Made by a program: the position numbers and the translations under genes. A stretch of 64,000 bases of DNA. Source: Frankiales bacterium (GTDB lineage: Bacteria; Actinomycetota; Actinomycetes; Mycobacteriales; Jatrophihabitantaceae). How positions within the stretch are numbered: the first letter of the stretch is position 1; the number at the start of each line of letters is the position of its first letter. The notes under the pieces are model-generated. The model did no database searches. It was not told the origin of the DNA and saw only the letters and a list, made by a program, of their open reading frames with translations. Positions 35,707 through 44,827 of the stretch are shown here, piece by piece. The DNA is taken from contig JAOPUZ010000025.1 of the NCBI GenBank assembly GCA_025966315.1, positions 62,001 to 126,000 of the forward strand. The letters run 5' to 3'.

Positions 35707-36891
35707 ATGCGGTTTTTGCACACCTCCGACTGGCATCTCGGGCGCACCCTACACGGGGTCGACCTGCTCGAGGCGCAGGCTGCGGTGCTGCAACAGCTGA
35801 TCGAGCTGGTCGCTGACCCGCCCGGCGGCACTCCGGTCGACGCCGTCGTGATCGCGGGTGACATCTTCGACCGCGCGGTGCCGCCGATCGAGGCCGTGAC
35901 CCTCTTCGAAGCAGTGCTGGCGGCACTGGCAGAGCACTGCACGGTGATCGTCACGGCGGGCAATCACGATTCGGCGGTACGGCTGGGCTACGGCTCCGGC
36001 CTGTTCACCGACCGGGTGCGGGTGCGGACCACGCTGGATTCGGTGGGCGAGCCGGTACTGCTCGACGGCGTCGCCTGCTACCCGCTGCCCTACCTCGACC
36101 CGGACGCCGCCCGCCGCGAATTGCAGGACGGATCGGAGGTAATCGAACGCAGCCACCAGGGCGTGATGGCGGCGGCCATGCGCCGGGTGCGCGCGGACCT
36201 GGCGTCCCGGCCGGCCGGGACGCCTTCGGTGGTCATCGCGCATGCCTTCGTGGTCGGCGGGCAGCCGAGTGAGAGTGAGCGCTCCATCGTTGTCGGCGGT
36301 GTGGACAGCGTCGCCGCCGAAACCTTCGCCGGCATCGATTACGTCGCGCTGGGTCACCTGCACGGCGCCCAGCAACCGCGCTCGAACTCCGCGACCGTGC
36401 TGCGTTACAGCGGCTCACCATTGCGGTACTCGTTCTCCGAGCAACATCATGAGAAATCGGCGACCCTGGTCGACATCGGACCGGCCGGCAATGTCGTCCT
36501 GACGGTGGTCGCGCTTCGCCAGCCACGGGCGATGGCCGACCTGACCGCAACCCTCGACGAGCTGCTGCACGACGTACGCTTCGCCCGCCACTCGCAGGAC
36601 TGGGTTCGGGCCACCGTGACCGACCGGGCCCGTCCGGAGCAGCTGTTCGAGCGCCTCGCCGCCCGATTCCCGCACGTGCTGCAGATTCGGCATCTACCCA
36701 ACGGCGTTGAGTCCAGCGCCGCCGTGCCCAGCATCGCCGCAGCCGAAAAGTCCCCCGCCGAGCTCGCGCAGTCCTTCATCACCGCGGTCACCGGCACCAC
36801 CGCGGACGAGGCCGAGATTGCCTTGTTCGTGCAGGCCCATGAGATTGCGCAGGCCGGCCTGGCCGTCGCCGGCGAGATCGGTGGTACCTGA
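35707..36891 (+). CDS. sbcD: SbcD nuclease subunit (Mre11-like)
   Basis: Manganese-dependent nuclease that, with SbcC, opens DNA hairpins and trims blocked double-strand ends. 394 aa. Metallophosphoesterase motifs are in order: HTSDWHLGRTLHG (5-17), VIAGDIFDRAVP, TAGNHDSAVRLGYG, ALGHLHGAQQP. The C-terminal capping domain (about 280-394) is variable. Starts with TAGCTT 6 nt upstream and ends in the sbcC start (TGATG). Such pairs are standard for actinobacterial repair. Confidence 0.93.
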   Translation: MRFLHTSDWHLGRTLHGVDLLEAQAAVLQQLIELVADPPGGTPVDAVVIAGDIFDRAVPPIEAVTLFEAVLAALAEHCTVIVTAGNHDSAVRLGYGSGLFTDRVRVRTTLDSVGEPVLLDGVACYPLPYLDPDAARRELQDGSEVIERSHQGVMAAAMRRVRADLASRPAGTPSVVIAHAFVVGGQPSESERSIVVGGVDSVAAETFAGIDYVALGHLHGAQQPRSNSATVLRYSGSPLRYSFSEQHHEKSATLVDIGPAGNVVLTVVALRQPRAMADLTATLDELLHDVRFARHSQDWVRATVTDRARPEQLFERLAARFPHVLQIRHLPNGVESSAAVPSIAAAEKSPAELAQSFITAVTGTTADEAEIALFVQAHEIAQAGLAVAGEIGGT

Positions 36892-39800
36892 TGCGCCTGC
36901 ACACCTTGACGATGACGGCGATCGGTCCGTTCGCAGACCGGGTGGACGTCGACTTCGCCCGGCTCGGTCAGGCCGGGTTGTTCCTGCTCGAGGGACCCAC
37001 CGGGGCCGGCAAATCCACGGTGATCGACGCGATCTCGTTCGCGCTGTACGGAAAGGTCGCCCAGCGCGCCGGTGACGGTGGCCGGTTGCGCTCACACCAT
37101 GCCGCCCCGAGCACCGAGCCGGTGGTCGAGCTGGTGTTCGAGACCCAGGCGGGTCGGTACCGCATCCGTCGCACGCCCAGTTACGAGCGGCCAAAGAAGT
37201 CCGGTACCGGCACCACCCCGGCCCACATGAGCGTCAAGCTCTGGCGCCTCGGTCCCGAGGACGCTACCGGCGACGGGCTCGACGGTGGCGAGTTGCTGTC
37301 CAATCGCATCGGCGAGGCCGAAGACGAGATCACCCGCGCGGTCGGCCTCACCCACGAGCAGTTCGTCCAGACCATGGTCCTGCCGCAGGGCGAGTTCGCC
37401 ACCTTCCTGCGCTCCAAGACCGAGGACAAGAAGGACCTGCTGCGGCGGTTGTTCGGCACTGAGATCGTCAGTCGGATGCAGCGCGAACTCGAGGACGCCC
37501 GCCGGGTGGCCGAGCAGGCTCGGGGTCGGGCGATCGAATCCGTTGGCCGGGCCCTGCACGGATTCCTCGGCGCTGCCGGGCTAGACCAATCTGCGGACGA
37601 GCCGATGCCGGCGGCGGACCTCACCGGCGCCGATCTGGCGGTCCGCGTCGAACTGATGCTCGCCGACCTGCACGCTGCCGAACGCGCCGCCAACCGCGTG
37701 ATGACGGCCGCGACGAAACGCGCCAAGGCCACCCAACGCGAACTCGACCGGGCGCTGGACTGGCACCGCCGGGCCGAACGGCGCCGCCGTCTCGGCCTCG
37801 ACGCCGCGGCGCTGGCCGCTCGCGCGCCGGATCTGGAGGTGCTGCGAACCGAGCTGAGGACCGCCGAACGGGCGGTGACCGTGCAGGATTCGGCCGAGGC
37901 GTTGACGTTCGCCATTACCCGGTCCGAGCAGGCCCAGGACGATGAGACAACCATGCGGGTCACGCTGCCGGCCGAGCTGCGAGCGGCGGAACTGTCCGCC
38001 TTGCGGGCGGCTTCGGTCGAGCGCCGCACGGTCATCGGCGCGCTGGCCGCTGACGTCGAACGTGAGACGGCCCTCGCGGCACACGTCGAACAACAGCGCG
38101 CCATCGCGCGCACCCTGCAGGAACTCACGCAGCTTTCGGCGCTCGTCGGGACGGAACTGGCCGCGCTGCCGGATGCCCTGTCGGCGTTGGCCGCCGAACG
38201 CGAGTTGGTCGTCGACCTGGCCGGCGGGCTGAAGCATTTGCCCGCCGAGCTGAACCGGGCGCGAGCACGCCTCGCTGCGGCCAAACAGGCCGCCGAGCTT
38301 GCCGAGAGCGCGGCCATCGAAGAGCAGATCACCGCGACCGTGCTGGCGGATTTGATTCAACTCGAGCACCGGACCATGACATTGCGGCTCAGCCGAGTGG
38401 CCAGCATGGCCGGTGAGCTGGGATTGAAGCTTCGCGACGGCGATCCCTGTGAGGTATGCGGCTCGCTGGACCATCCCCAGCCGGCACGACCGACGGATGC
38501 CCACGTCAGCCAGCAGCAGGTCGAGGGCGCCGAGAAAGACCTCACGCTCATGCGCACGACCGCGAACAAGTACCAGGAACGGCTGACCGAACAGCGCAGC
38601 GAACTGGCCCAGCTCCGGGTCGCGGCTGACCAGCTCACACCGGAACAAGCCGCTCAGAAGGTGGCCGAATTGCAGGGCGCCTGTGCGGCGGCCGAGCAGG
38701 CCGCGTTGCGATCGACCGAGCTCGACGCCGAATTGATCGAGCGGCACGCCCGGCAGGACGGGCTGGCGCAGCAGCTCGCCGAAGCCACGGTTCAGCGAGC
38801 AGGGCTGACCGAGCGGCACGACGCGGTGAGCCTGCGGGTGGACGACGACGTGCGGCGGCTCGCCACCGCGCGGGACGGTCATGAATCGGTGCCGGCCCGA
38901 ATCGACGCACTCAAAACGGACTGCCGCCGGTTGGACGGGGCCGTCGATGCCGTTCTCGACGCCGCCACGGCCCTGGCCACCGCCCGCCATTGTGGCGAGG
39001 AGTTTCAGGCCGCTCTCGCTCGCGCCGGCTTCGAGCACCAACGGGACTGGCAAGATGCGCGGCGCGACACCGCCCGGCTTTCCGAACTACGGGCGGTGAT
39101 TCGAGAGTTCGATGACGCACTGGTGGCGGTCCAGCGTGCGCTCGCGGAACCGGAACTCAACACCGAGGATTTGCAAGCCCCGGCACCGGATCAGCTGGCG
39201 GCCGACCGCGCGGCCCAGGACGCGGACGAGGCTCGGCAGGTCGCGGTATCCGCGCACGGATCGGCCCGCGACCGGTACGAATCGGCGGCGAACCAGGCCA
39301 GCCGCCTGATCGCGCTGATCGATCAGCACCAGGTGATCCTGCGCGACACCGCGCCGGCGATCCGGGTGGGCAACCTCACGGCTGGTCTCGGCGAGAACCG
39401 GCTCCGGATGGAGCTGACCACCTTTGTACTGACGCAACGATTCGCCGACGTGGTTGCTGCGGCCAACCATGAGCTGCGCCGCATGTCGAGCGGGCGATAC
39501 GAACTCGCACATTCAAGCGTGCGGAGCGGCAGCGCGCGGTCCGGGCTGGGACTGCTCGTGCAGGACCTGCACACTGGTCGTTCTCGAGATCCCGGCACCC
39601 TGTCCGGTGGCGAGACGTTCTACGTCTCGTTGGCGCTGGCGTTGGGGTTGGCCGACGTGGTGCGGGCGGAGTCCGGCGGCGTCGAACTCGGCACGCTTTT
39701 CGTGGACGAAGGCTTCGGCAGCCTCGATCCCGAGGTGCTGGACGAGGTCCTCGATGTGCTGGACGGCCTGCGCGCGGGTGGCCGCACGGTAGGCGTCGTC

Positions 39801-39893
39801 AGCCACGTCCCAGAATTGAAGGCACGAATCCCCGACCGGATCGAGGTACGCCGCAATCCGGACGGCTCATCGCGCCTCCAGCTCACGACCTGA
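36891..39893 (+). CDS. sbcC: SbcC DNA-repair ATPase (Rad50-like)
   Basis: SMC-type ATPase partner of SbcD. 1000 aa. N-terminal half-ATPase with Walker A GPTGAGKST at 35-43 and Q-loop TMVLPQGEFATFL. Two long coiled-coil arms (about 180-510 and 540-830) flank a zinc hook CEVC at 520-523, which dimerises molecules. The C-terminal half carries signature LSGGE at 904-908 and Walker B TLFVDEGFGSLD at about 934-945. All parts are intact and of usual length. Overlaps sbcD by one base. A repetitive CCCAG-rich tract follows its stop. Confidence 0.95.
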   Translation: MRLHTLTMTAIGPFADRVDVDFARLGQAGLFLLEGPTGAGKSTVIDAISFALYGKVAQRAGDGGRLRSHHAAPSTEPVVELVFETQAGRYRIRRTPSYERPKKSGTGTTPAHMSVKLWRLGPEDATGDGLDGGELLSNRIGEAEDEITRAVGLTHEQFVQTMVLPQGEFATFLRSKTEDKKDLLRRLFGTEIVSRMQRELEDARRVAEQARGRAIESVGRALHGFLGAAGLDQSADEPMPAADLTGADLAVRVELMLADLHAAERAANRVMTAATKRAKATQRELDRALDWHRRAERRRRLGLDAAALAARAPDLEVLRTELRTAERAVTVQDSAEALTFAITRSEQAQDDETTMRVTLPAELRAAELSALRAASVERRTVIGALAADVERETALAAHVEQQRAIARTLQELTQLSALVGTELAALPDALSALAAERELVVDLAGGLKHLPAELNRARARLAAAKQAAELAESAAIEEQITATVLADLIQLEHRTMTLRLSRVASMAGELGLKLRDGDPCEVCGSLDHPQPARPTDAHVSQQQVEGAEKDLTLMRTTANKYQERLTEQRSELAQLRVAADQLTPEQAAQKVAELQGACAAAEQAALRSTELDAELIERHARQDGLAQQLAEATVQRAGLTERHDAVSLRVDDDVRRLATARDGHESVPARIDALKTDCRRLDGAVDAVLDAATALATARHCGEEFQAALARAGFEHQRDWQDARRDTARLSELRAVIREFDDALVAVQRALAEPELNTEDLQAPAPDQLAADRAAQDADEARQVAVSAHGSARDRYESAANQASRLIALIDQHQVILRDTAPAIRVGNLTAGLGENRLRMELTTFVLTQRFADVVAAANHELRRMSSGRYELAHSSVRSGSARSGLGLLVQDLHTGRSRDPGTLSGGETFYVSLALALGLADVVRAESGGVELGTLFVDEGFGSLDPEVLDEVLDVLDGLRAGGRTVGVVSHVPELKARIPDRIEVRRNPDGSSRLQLTT

Positions 39894-39940
39894 CCGGCGC
39901 CCACACCGAGCCCGGTTAGCGGACCGAGCCCACGACACCG

Positions 39941-40018
39941 AGCCCAGCCCACCACGCCCAGCCCAGCCCAGCCCAGCCCACCACACCCAGCCCACCACAC
40001 CCAGCCCGACACCCCAGC
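39941..40018. repeat. Low-complexity CCCAGCCCA tract between convergent genes
   Basis: Units of CCCAG and CCACACCCAG are repeated irregularly between the sbcC end and the crotonase end. The minus strand is a run of GGG triplets (GGGCTGGG, GGGTGTGG) able in principle to form G-quadruplexes. No gene or clean hairpin here. Confidence 0.7.
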
Positions 40019-40025
40019 CACCTCG

Positions 40026-40805
40026 TCACAACGCCGGACGCCAGCTGAACCGAGGTTTGCGCCTTTCCAGGAACGCCATCGGGCCCTCGGCTACGTCCGG
40101 GCTGGCGGCCCACTGCGCGGACCAGTCACGCTGCAATTCATCCGCGTCCGAACCGTCGGCGATTGCGTTCACGATCTGTTTCATGGCCGCCTGGGTCAGC
40201 GGCGACAGCGGCAGCATCGCGGCCACGAGTTCAGCCGCCCGCGCGGTCAACTCATCGGCCGGCACGATCTCGCAGATCAGTCCGATCCGTAAAGCCCGTT
40301 CCGCCGAGATCGCGCTGGCGGTGAACAGCAGCTGCTTCGTCTCGGCCGGACCGATCAACGCCACCATGGCTCGGGTCGAGCTCACCGGATACACCAGCCC
40401 CAACCGTGCGGGCGGCACCGCGAAGCTCGCCGTCTCATCGGCGATCCGCAGGTCGCACGCCAGCGCGATCTGGTTGCCGCCACCCACACAATGGCCCCGG
40501 ATCGTCGCGATGGTCGGAACCCGGACAGCACGGATCGCCTGCTCGGCCGCGGCAACGGCCGCCTTCACCTCGGCATCGTCGGCCGAGACCGATCCGATGT
40601 CAGCCCCGGCGCAGAAGGAAGGCCCAGCACCGGTCACCACGACGGCCCGCAGCTCGGCGTCCAGGTCCAGCGCGGTGAAGATCGCGGCCAGATCCCGCCA
40701 CATCTGGGCCGTCATCGCGTTGCGCTTCGATGGTCGATCGATGGTCACATAAGCCACGAAGTCGATGTTCTCCACCGAGAAGTTCGGCCATTGCGCTGAG
40801 GTCAT
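40026..40805 (-). CDS. Enoyl-CoA hydratase/isomerase (crotonase) family protein
   Basis: 259-aa crotonase-fold protein. Oxyanion-hole regions are recognisable: SFCAGADIGSVS (about 64-75) and IRGHCVGGGNQIALACDLRI (about 103-122). In true hydratases the two acid/base glutamates lie in GGGxEL and in the next segment PE..LG(I/L)xPG.GG. Here they read GGGNQIAL and PARLGLVYPVSST, so both glutamates appear absent. A Tyr at that place recalls methylmalonyl-CoA decarboxylases, so hydratase activity is doubtful. Start ATG 40805 is 3 bp after the exonuclease stop; probable operon icd-xth-this gene. Name it by superfamily only. Confidence 0.85.
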   Translation of the reverse strand: MTSAQWPNFSVENIDFVAYVTIDRPSKRNAMTAQMWRDLAAIFTALDLDAELRAVVVTGAGPSFCAGADIGSVSADDAEVKAAVAAAEQAIRAVRVPTIATIRGHCVGGGNQIALACDLRIADETASFAVPPARLGLVYPVSSTRAMVALIGPAETKQLLFTASAISAERALRIGLICEIVPADELTARAAELVAAMLPLSPLTQAAMKQIVNAIADGSDADELQRDWSAQWAASPDVAEGPMAFLERRKPRFSWRPAL

Positions 40806-40808
40806 GGC

Positions 40809-41624
40809 TCAATCGAACCAGGTCGTGACCGACGCATGATCACTCCACCGCTCGGCGTAACTCGGCGCACGGCCGACTTCTGATTTGACCGATCGGTCGG
40901 CGAGCCCGGGTGTGGCCAGCTGGTAGTCGATCCGCCAACCGGTGTCGGCATCGAAGGCCCGGCCACGCCAGGACCACCACGTGTAGGGCCCCGGGCCGTC
41001 ACCACCGTGCCGGCGTCCCAGATCGGCCCAGCCGGCAGCCAGCCAGCGATCGAGGTAAGCCCGCTCACCGTCGAGGAACCCGGCCCGACCTAGATTGCCC
41101 TTCCAATTCTTCAAATCCTCCGGGCGGTGCGCCACGTTGAGGTCGCCGGTGATCACCGCCCCGCCACCACCACTGGCGGCGCGAGCGTTCAGCAAATCGA
41201 GCCGGGCCGACATAGCGTCCAGAAACGCGTACTTCTCGACCTGGCGCTCGGTGCCGGCCTCGCCGGTGAACACATACCCCGACGCCACTGTGACGACGCC
41301 GGCCGGCGTGTCCAGCTCGACCTCGAGCCACCGACCGGCTGAGCCGAAGCCGGGCAGCCCTATGCGAACCACCCTCGGGGCCACCCGACTCAACACCGCC
41401 ACGCCCGCGTGGCCTTTACGCTCGGCGACCGCATGCGCGACCTGCCAGTCCCCGAGCCCACCCCCGGCCAGTGCGGCGAGCAGTTGGACGTCGTCGGCGC
41501 GGACCTCCTGCAAGGTGATCGCCACGGCGGCGTGACTCTCGGCCTGCGCGGCGAGCCAGCTCAGCCCGCCGCGTCGCAGCGCTGCCCGCGCCCCGTTGAC
41601 GTTGGCGCTCAGGATCGAGAACAA
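40809..41624 (-). CDS. xthA: Exonuclease III / AP endonuclease
   Basis: Mg-dependent endonuclease/exonuclease/phosphatase-fold DNA repair enzyme cutting at abasic sites. 271 aa. Motifs in order: SILSANVNGARAA (Asn), ITLQEVRAD (catalytic Glu), SGYVFTGE, ITGDLNVAHRPEDLKNWKGN (Asp and Asn), and the C-terminal RIDYQLAT with WSDHASV (Asp-His). TTG 41624 is the only sensible start and lies 4 bp after icd; no Shine-Dalgarno is clear, so translation is probably coupled. Cytoplasmic, base excision repair. Gene symbol by family. Confidence 0.9.
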   Translation of the reverse strand: MFSILSANVNGARAALRRGGLSWLAAQAESHAAVAITLQEVRADDVQLLAALAGGGLGDWQVAHAVAERKGHAGVAVLSRVAPRVVRIGLPGFGSAGRWLEVELDTPAGVVTVASGYVFTGEAGTERQVEKYAFLDAMSARLDLLNARAASGGGGAVITGDLNVAHRPEDLKNWKGNLGRAGFLDGERAYLDRWLAAGWADLGRRHGGDGPGPYTWWSWRGRAFDADTGWRIDYQLATPGLADRSVKSEVGRAPSYAERWSDHASVTTWFD

Positions 41625-41628
41625 GCCG

Positions 41629-42843
41629 TCAGGCCATGGCCTTCTGCAGGTTGGCGTCGATCGCGGCCAGGAAGTCCTCGGTCGTCAGCCACGGCGTGTC
41701 GGCCGAGATGAGGGCCGCCAAGTCCTTGGTCATCTGGCCGCTTTCGACCGTCTCGATGCAGACGCGCTCCAGCGTCTCGGCGAAGGTGGTGACCTCGGGG
41801 GTGTTGTCCATCCGGCCGCGATAAGCAAGTCCGCGGGTCCAGGCGAAGATCGAGGCGATCGGGTTGGTAGAGGTCGGTTTGCCCTGCTGGTGCTGGCGAT
41901 AGTGCCGGGTGACGGTCCCGTGGGCGGCCTCGGCCTCGACCGTATTGCCGTCCGGGGTCATCAGCACCGATGTCATCAGGCCGAGCGAGCCGAAACCCTG
42001 CGCGACGGTGTCGGACTGCACGTCACCGTCGTAGTTCTTGCAGGCCCAGACGTAGCCGCCTTCCCACTTCATCGCCGACGCGACCATATCGTCGATCAAG
42101 CGGTGCTCGTAGGTGATACCGGCGGTTTCGAAATCGGCCTTGAACTCGGTTTCGAACACCTCCTGGAAGATGTCCTTGAACCGGCCGTCGTAGCCCTTGA
42201 GGATCGTGTTCTTGGTCGACAGGTAAACCGGGTAGGTGCGATCCAGGCCGTAGCGCATCGACGCCCGGGCAAAGTCACGGATCGAGTCGTCCAGGTTGTA
42301 CATCGCCATGGCCACGCCGGCGCCCGGGAACTCGTACACGTTCAGCTCGATCGGCGCAGAGCCGTCCTTGGGGGTGAACGTCATAGTCAGGGTGCCCTCG
42401 CCGGGGACCTTGAGGTCGGTGGCGCGGTACTGGTCGCCGAAGGCGTGCCGCCCGATCACGATGGGCTTGGTCCAACCAGGCACCAGTCGCGGGACATTGG
42501 AGATGACGATGGGCTCGCGGAAAATCACGCCACCCAGAATGTTACGAATCGTCCCGTTCGGGGACTTCCACATCTGCTTGAGGCCGAATTCCTCGACGCG
42601 AGCCTCGTCCGGAGTGATCGTCGCGCACTTGACGCCGACGCCGTGTCGCTTGATCGCGTTCGCGGCGTCGATGGTGACCTGATCGTCGGTGGCGTCGCGG
42701 TGTTCGATGCCGAGGTCGTAGTAATCCAGATTGATGTCGAGATACGGATGGATGAGGCGGTCCTTGATGAACTGCCAGATGATCCGTGTCATTTCGTCGC
42801 CGTCAAGTTCGACGACCGTGCCTACTACCTTGATCTTGGACAT
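41629..42843 (-). CDS. icd: NADP-dependent isocitrate dehydrogenase
   Basis: Homodimeric, eukaryote-like NADP isocitrate dehydrogenase: oxidative decarboxylation of isocitrate to 2-oxoglutarate, TCA cycle. 404 aa from ATG 42843, with AGAGG 6 nt upstream. Signature [20 protein letters not shown], substrate loop [13 protein letters not shown] (phospho-site Ser equivalent), and cofactor region [17 protein letters not shown], which specifies NADP in this subfamily. [10 protein letters not shown] at the N-terminus is diagnostic. The 54-bp longer frame was rejected. First of a likely operon with xthA and the crotonase gene. Confidence 0.96.
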   Translation of the reverse strand: MSKIKVVGTVVELDGDEMTRIIWQFIKDRLIHPYLDINLDYYDLGIEHRDATDDQVTIDAANAIKRHGVGVKCATITPDEARVEEFGLKQMWKSPNGTIRNILGGVIFREPIVISNVPRLVPGWTKPIVIGRHAFGDQYRATDLKVPGEGTLTMTFTPKDGSAPIELNVYEFPGAGVAMAMYNLDDSIRDFARASMRYGLDRTYPVYLSTKNTILKGYDGRFKDIFQEVFETEFKADFETAGITYEHRLIDDMVASAMKWEGGYVWACKNYDGDVQSDTVAQGFGSLGLMTSVLMTPDGNTVEAEAAHGTVTRHYRQHQQGKPTSTNPIASIFAWTRGLAYRGRMDNTPEVTTFAETLERVCIETVESGQMTKDLAALISADTPWLTTEDFLAAIDANLQKAMA

Positions 42844-43017
42844 GCCCACCCTCTCAGCTAAGCCGAACCCGGCCGCTCGCTCCTCGGCCCACATCAATTC
42901 GGCCGATCTGACGGAAATCTCGCCCTTGGCCGCAGCCTACTCAGCCGGTCCCGGCGCGTTCGGCCGCCGTCGGACCAGCCGACCCGCGTCACAGTGTTCA
43001 AAGTATGTTGCTACACC

Positions 43018-44751
43018 ATGACGAACAACGACGCCGGCGACATCTCAGCCGGTTCCACCGCGACGGGCCACGACACCGGGACAACTCGGCGTCGTACCGC
43101 GGCCGACGTGGTGGCCGATCGCTACCTGCAACGGCACGCGGCGCTCGACCCGGTGATGGCAACCACCATCGGGTTGACCGGCCACGATGCGGACCTCCCC
43201 GATCTGTCCCCCGCCGGCCTGGACGCCGTCGATGATCTGCTGACCCGCACCAGGTCCGAGCTGGAAGCCATCTCCGCCGTGGACGTGGTCGACCTGGTCA
43301 CCATCGACGCCCTGGCCGACCAGCTCGAAGTCGGCATCGACCTGCACGTGCTGGGCGCTGACCTGTCCCTGTTGAACAACATCTCCAGCCCGGTCCAATC
43401 GTTGCGCGACGTCTTCGATCTGATGCCCACCGATACGCCGGATGACTGGGCCGTGGTGGCCACCCGGATGGGCAAGATCCCGACCGCCATCGACGGTTAC
43501 ATCGCCTCGCTGCGGTTGGCGGCCCACCGCGGTGACGTCGCGCCGGTGCGCCAGGTCCGGGCCGCGATCACCCAGTGCGAGCGCAACCTCGGCGCGGACG
43601 GCTTCTTCGCGAGGCTGGCCGGGTCGGCGCAGTCCGACCCGCTGCCGGAATCCGTGCAGGCCGATCTGGATCGGGCCGCGGGCACGGCTCAGCAGGGCTA
43701 TCAGAGCCTGCTGAGCTTCCTGTCCGACGAGCTGGCCAATCAGGCGCGGACGGAAGACGCCTGCGGAGCCGAGCGCTATGCCGTCCATTCTCGCCGGTTC
43801 CTGGGCACCCAGATCGATCTCGCCGAGACCTACGCATGGGGCCAACAGGAGCTGGCTCGGATCACGGCCCTGATGCAGGACACCGCCGAGGCGGTCAAAT
43901 CCGGCGCATCGGTGGCCGAGGCGATCGCGCAGCTGGACAGCGACCCGGCGCGCAAATTGCACGGCACCGACGCCCTGCAGGCCTGGATGCAGCAGACCTC
44001 GGACGCGGTCATCGAGGTACTTTCCGGGACCCATTTCGACATCCCGGAACCGATCCGCCGGCTCGAATGCCGGATCGCGCCGACCACTAGCGGCGGCATC
44101 TATTACACCGGCCCGTCCGACGATTTCTCCCGGCCGGGACGGATGTGGTGGTCGGTGCCCGACGGCGTCACCGAATTCTCCACCTGGCGGGAATTGACCA
44201 CGGTCTACCACGAGGGCGTTCCCGGACATCATCTGCAGATCGCTCAGACCGTCTACCGCAAGCAGTTACTCAACAGCTGGCGCCGGCTCGGCTCCTGGGT
44301 CTCTGGACACGGCGAGGGCTGGGCCCTCTACGCCGAGTGGCTGATGGCCGATCTCGGCTACATGGACGATCCCGGCAACCGGCTCGGGCTGCTGGACGGG
44401 CAGTCGCTGCGGGCGGCGCGGGTCGTACTGGACATCGGCGTGCACTGCGGCTTCACCGCGCCGGACGAGGTCGGCGGCGGGGCGTGGAACTACGACAAGG
44501 CGTGGAAATTCCTCACCGCCCACTGCAACATGGCCGAGGGCTTCCTGCGCTTCGAGCTGGACCGTTACCTGGGCTGGCCGGGGCAGGCCCCGTCCTACAA
44601 GATCGGCGAACGGCTCTGGCTGCAACTACGGGACGAAACCCGCGCCCGGCAAGGCGACGCCTTCGACCTGAAGGCCTTCCACCGGCGCGCCCTCGACATC
44701 GGCAGTGTCGGCCTCGACGTGCTGCGTAAGGCGGTATTGCAGGGCGCCTGA
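43018..44751 (+). CDS. DUF885 family metallopeptidase-like protein
   Basis: 577-aa soluble protein of the DUF885 family. The gluzincin-like active site is YHEGVPGHHLQIAQ (about 397-410, HEGxPGHH in place of HExxH), with downstream Glu in GHGEGWALYAEWL (about 430-442). IAPTTSGGIYYTGPSDDF precedes them, as usual. N-terminal part is helical. No signal peptide, so cytoplasmic; substrates of the family are poorly known. ATG 43018 has TATGTT 8 nt upstream (leaderless). A frame to 42994 exists but adds nothing recognisable. Confidence 0.88.
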   Translation: MTNNDAGDISAGSTATGHDTGTTRRRTAADVVADRYLQRHAALDPVMATTIGLTGHDADLPDLSPAGLDAVDDLLTRTRSELEAISAVDVVDLVTIDALADQLEVGIDLHVLGADLSLLNNISSPVQSLRDVFDLMPTDTPDDWAVVATRMGKIPTAIDGYIASLRLAAHRGDVAPVRQVRAAITQCERNLGADGFFARLAGSAQSDPLPESVQADLDRAAGTAQQGYQSLLSFLSDELANQARTEDACGAERYAVHSRRFLGTQIDLAETYAWGQQELARITALMQDTAEAVKSGASVAEAIAQLDSDPARKLHGTDALQAWMQQTSDAVIEVLSGTHFDIPEPIRRLECRIAPTTSGGIYYTGPSDDFSRPGRMWWSVPDGVTEFSTWRELTTVYHEGVPGHHLQIAQTVYRKQLLNSWRRLGSWVSGHGEGWALYAEWLMADLGYMDDPGNRLGLLDGQSLRAARVVLDIGVHCGFTAPDEVGGGAWNYDKAWKFLTAHCNMAEGFLRFELDRYLGWPGQAPSYKIGERLWLQLRDETRARQGDAFDLKAFHRRALDIGSVGLDVLRKAVLQGA

Positions 44752-44815
44752 ACGTTCCGGCGAGTTCGACCGCGGACCGCAACATTCACGAAACCTGCCA
44801 CCCGGCCGGGGCTGA

Positions 44816-44821
44816 CACACT
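44816..44821 (+). promoter_or_regulatory. -10-like CACACT of the RCK channel gene
   Basis: CACACT, 6 nt before GTG 44828. The same hexamer and spacing precede the hemolysin III and pentapeptide genes. Confidence 0.4.
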
Positions 44822-44827
44822 CCCGAG

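Noticed and set aside
39941..40018. CRISPR-like repeats
   Set aside because: Units are 5-10 bp and irregular, without unique spacers or cas genes.
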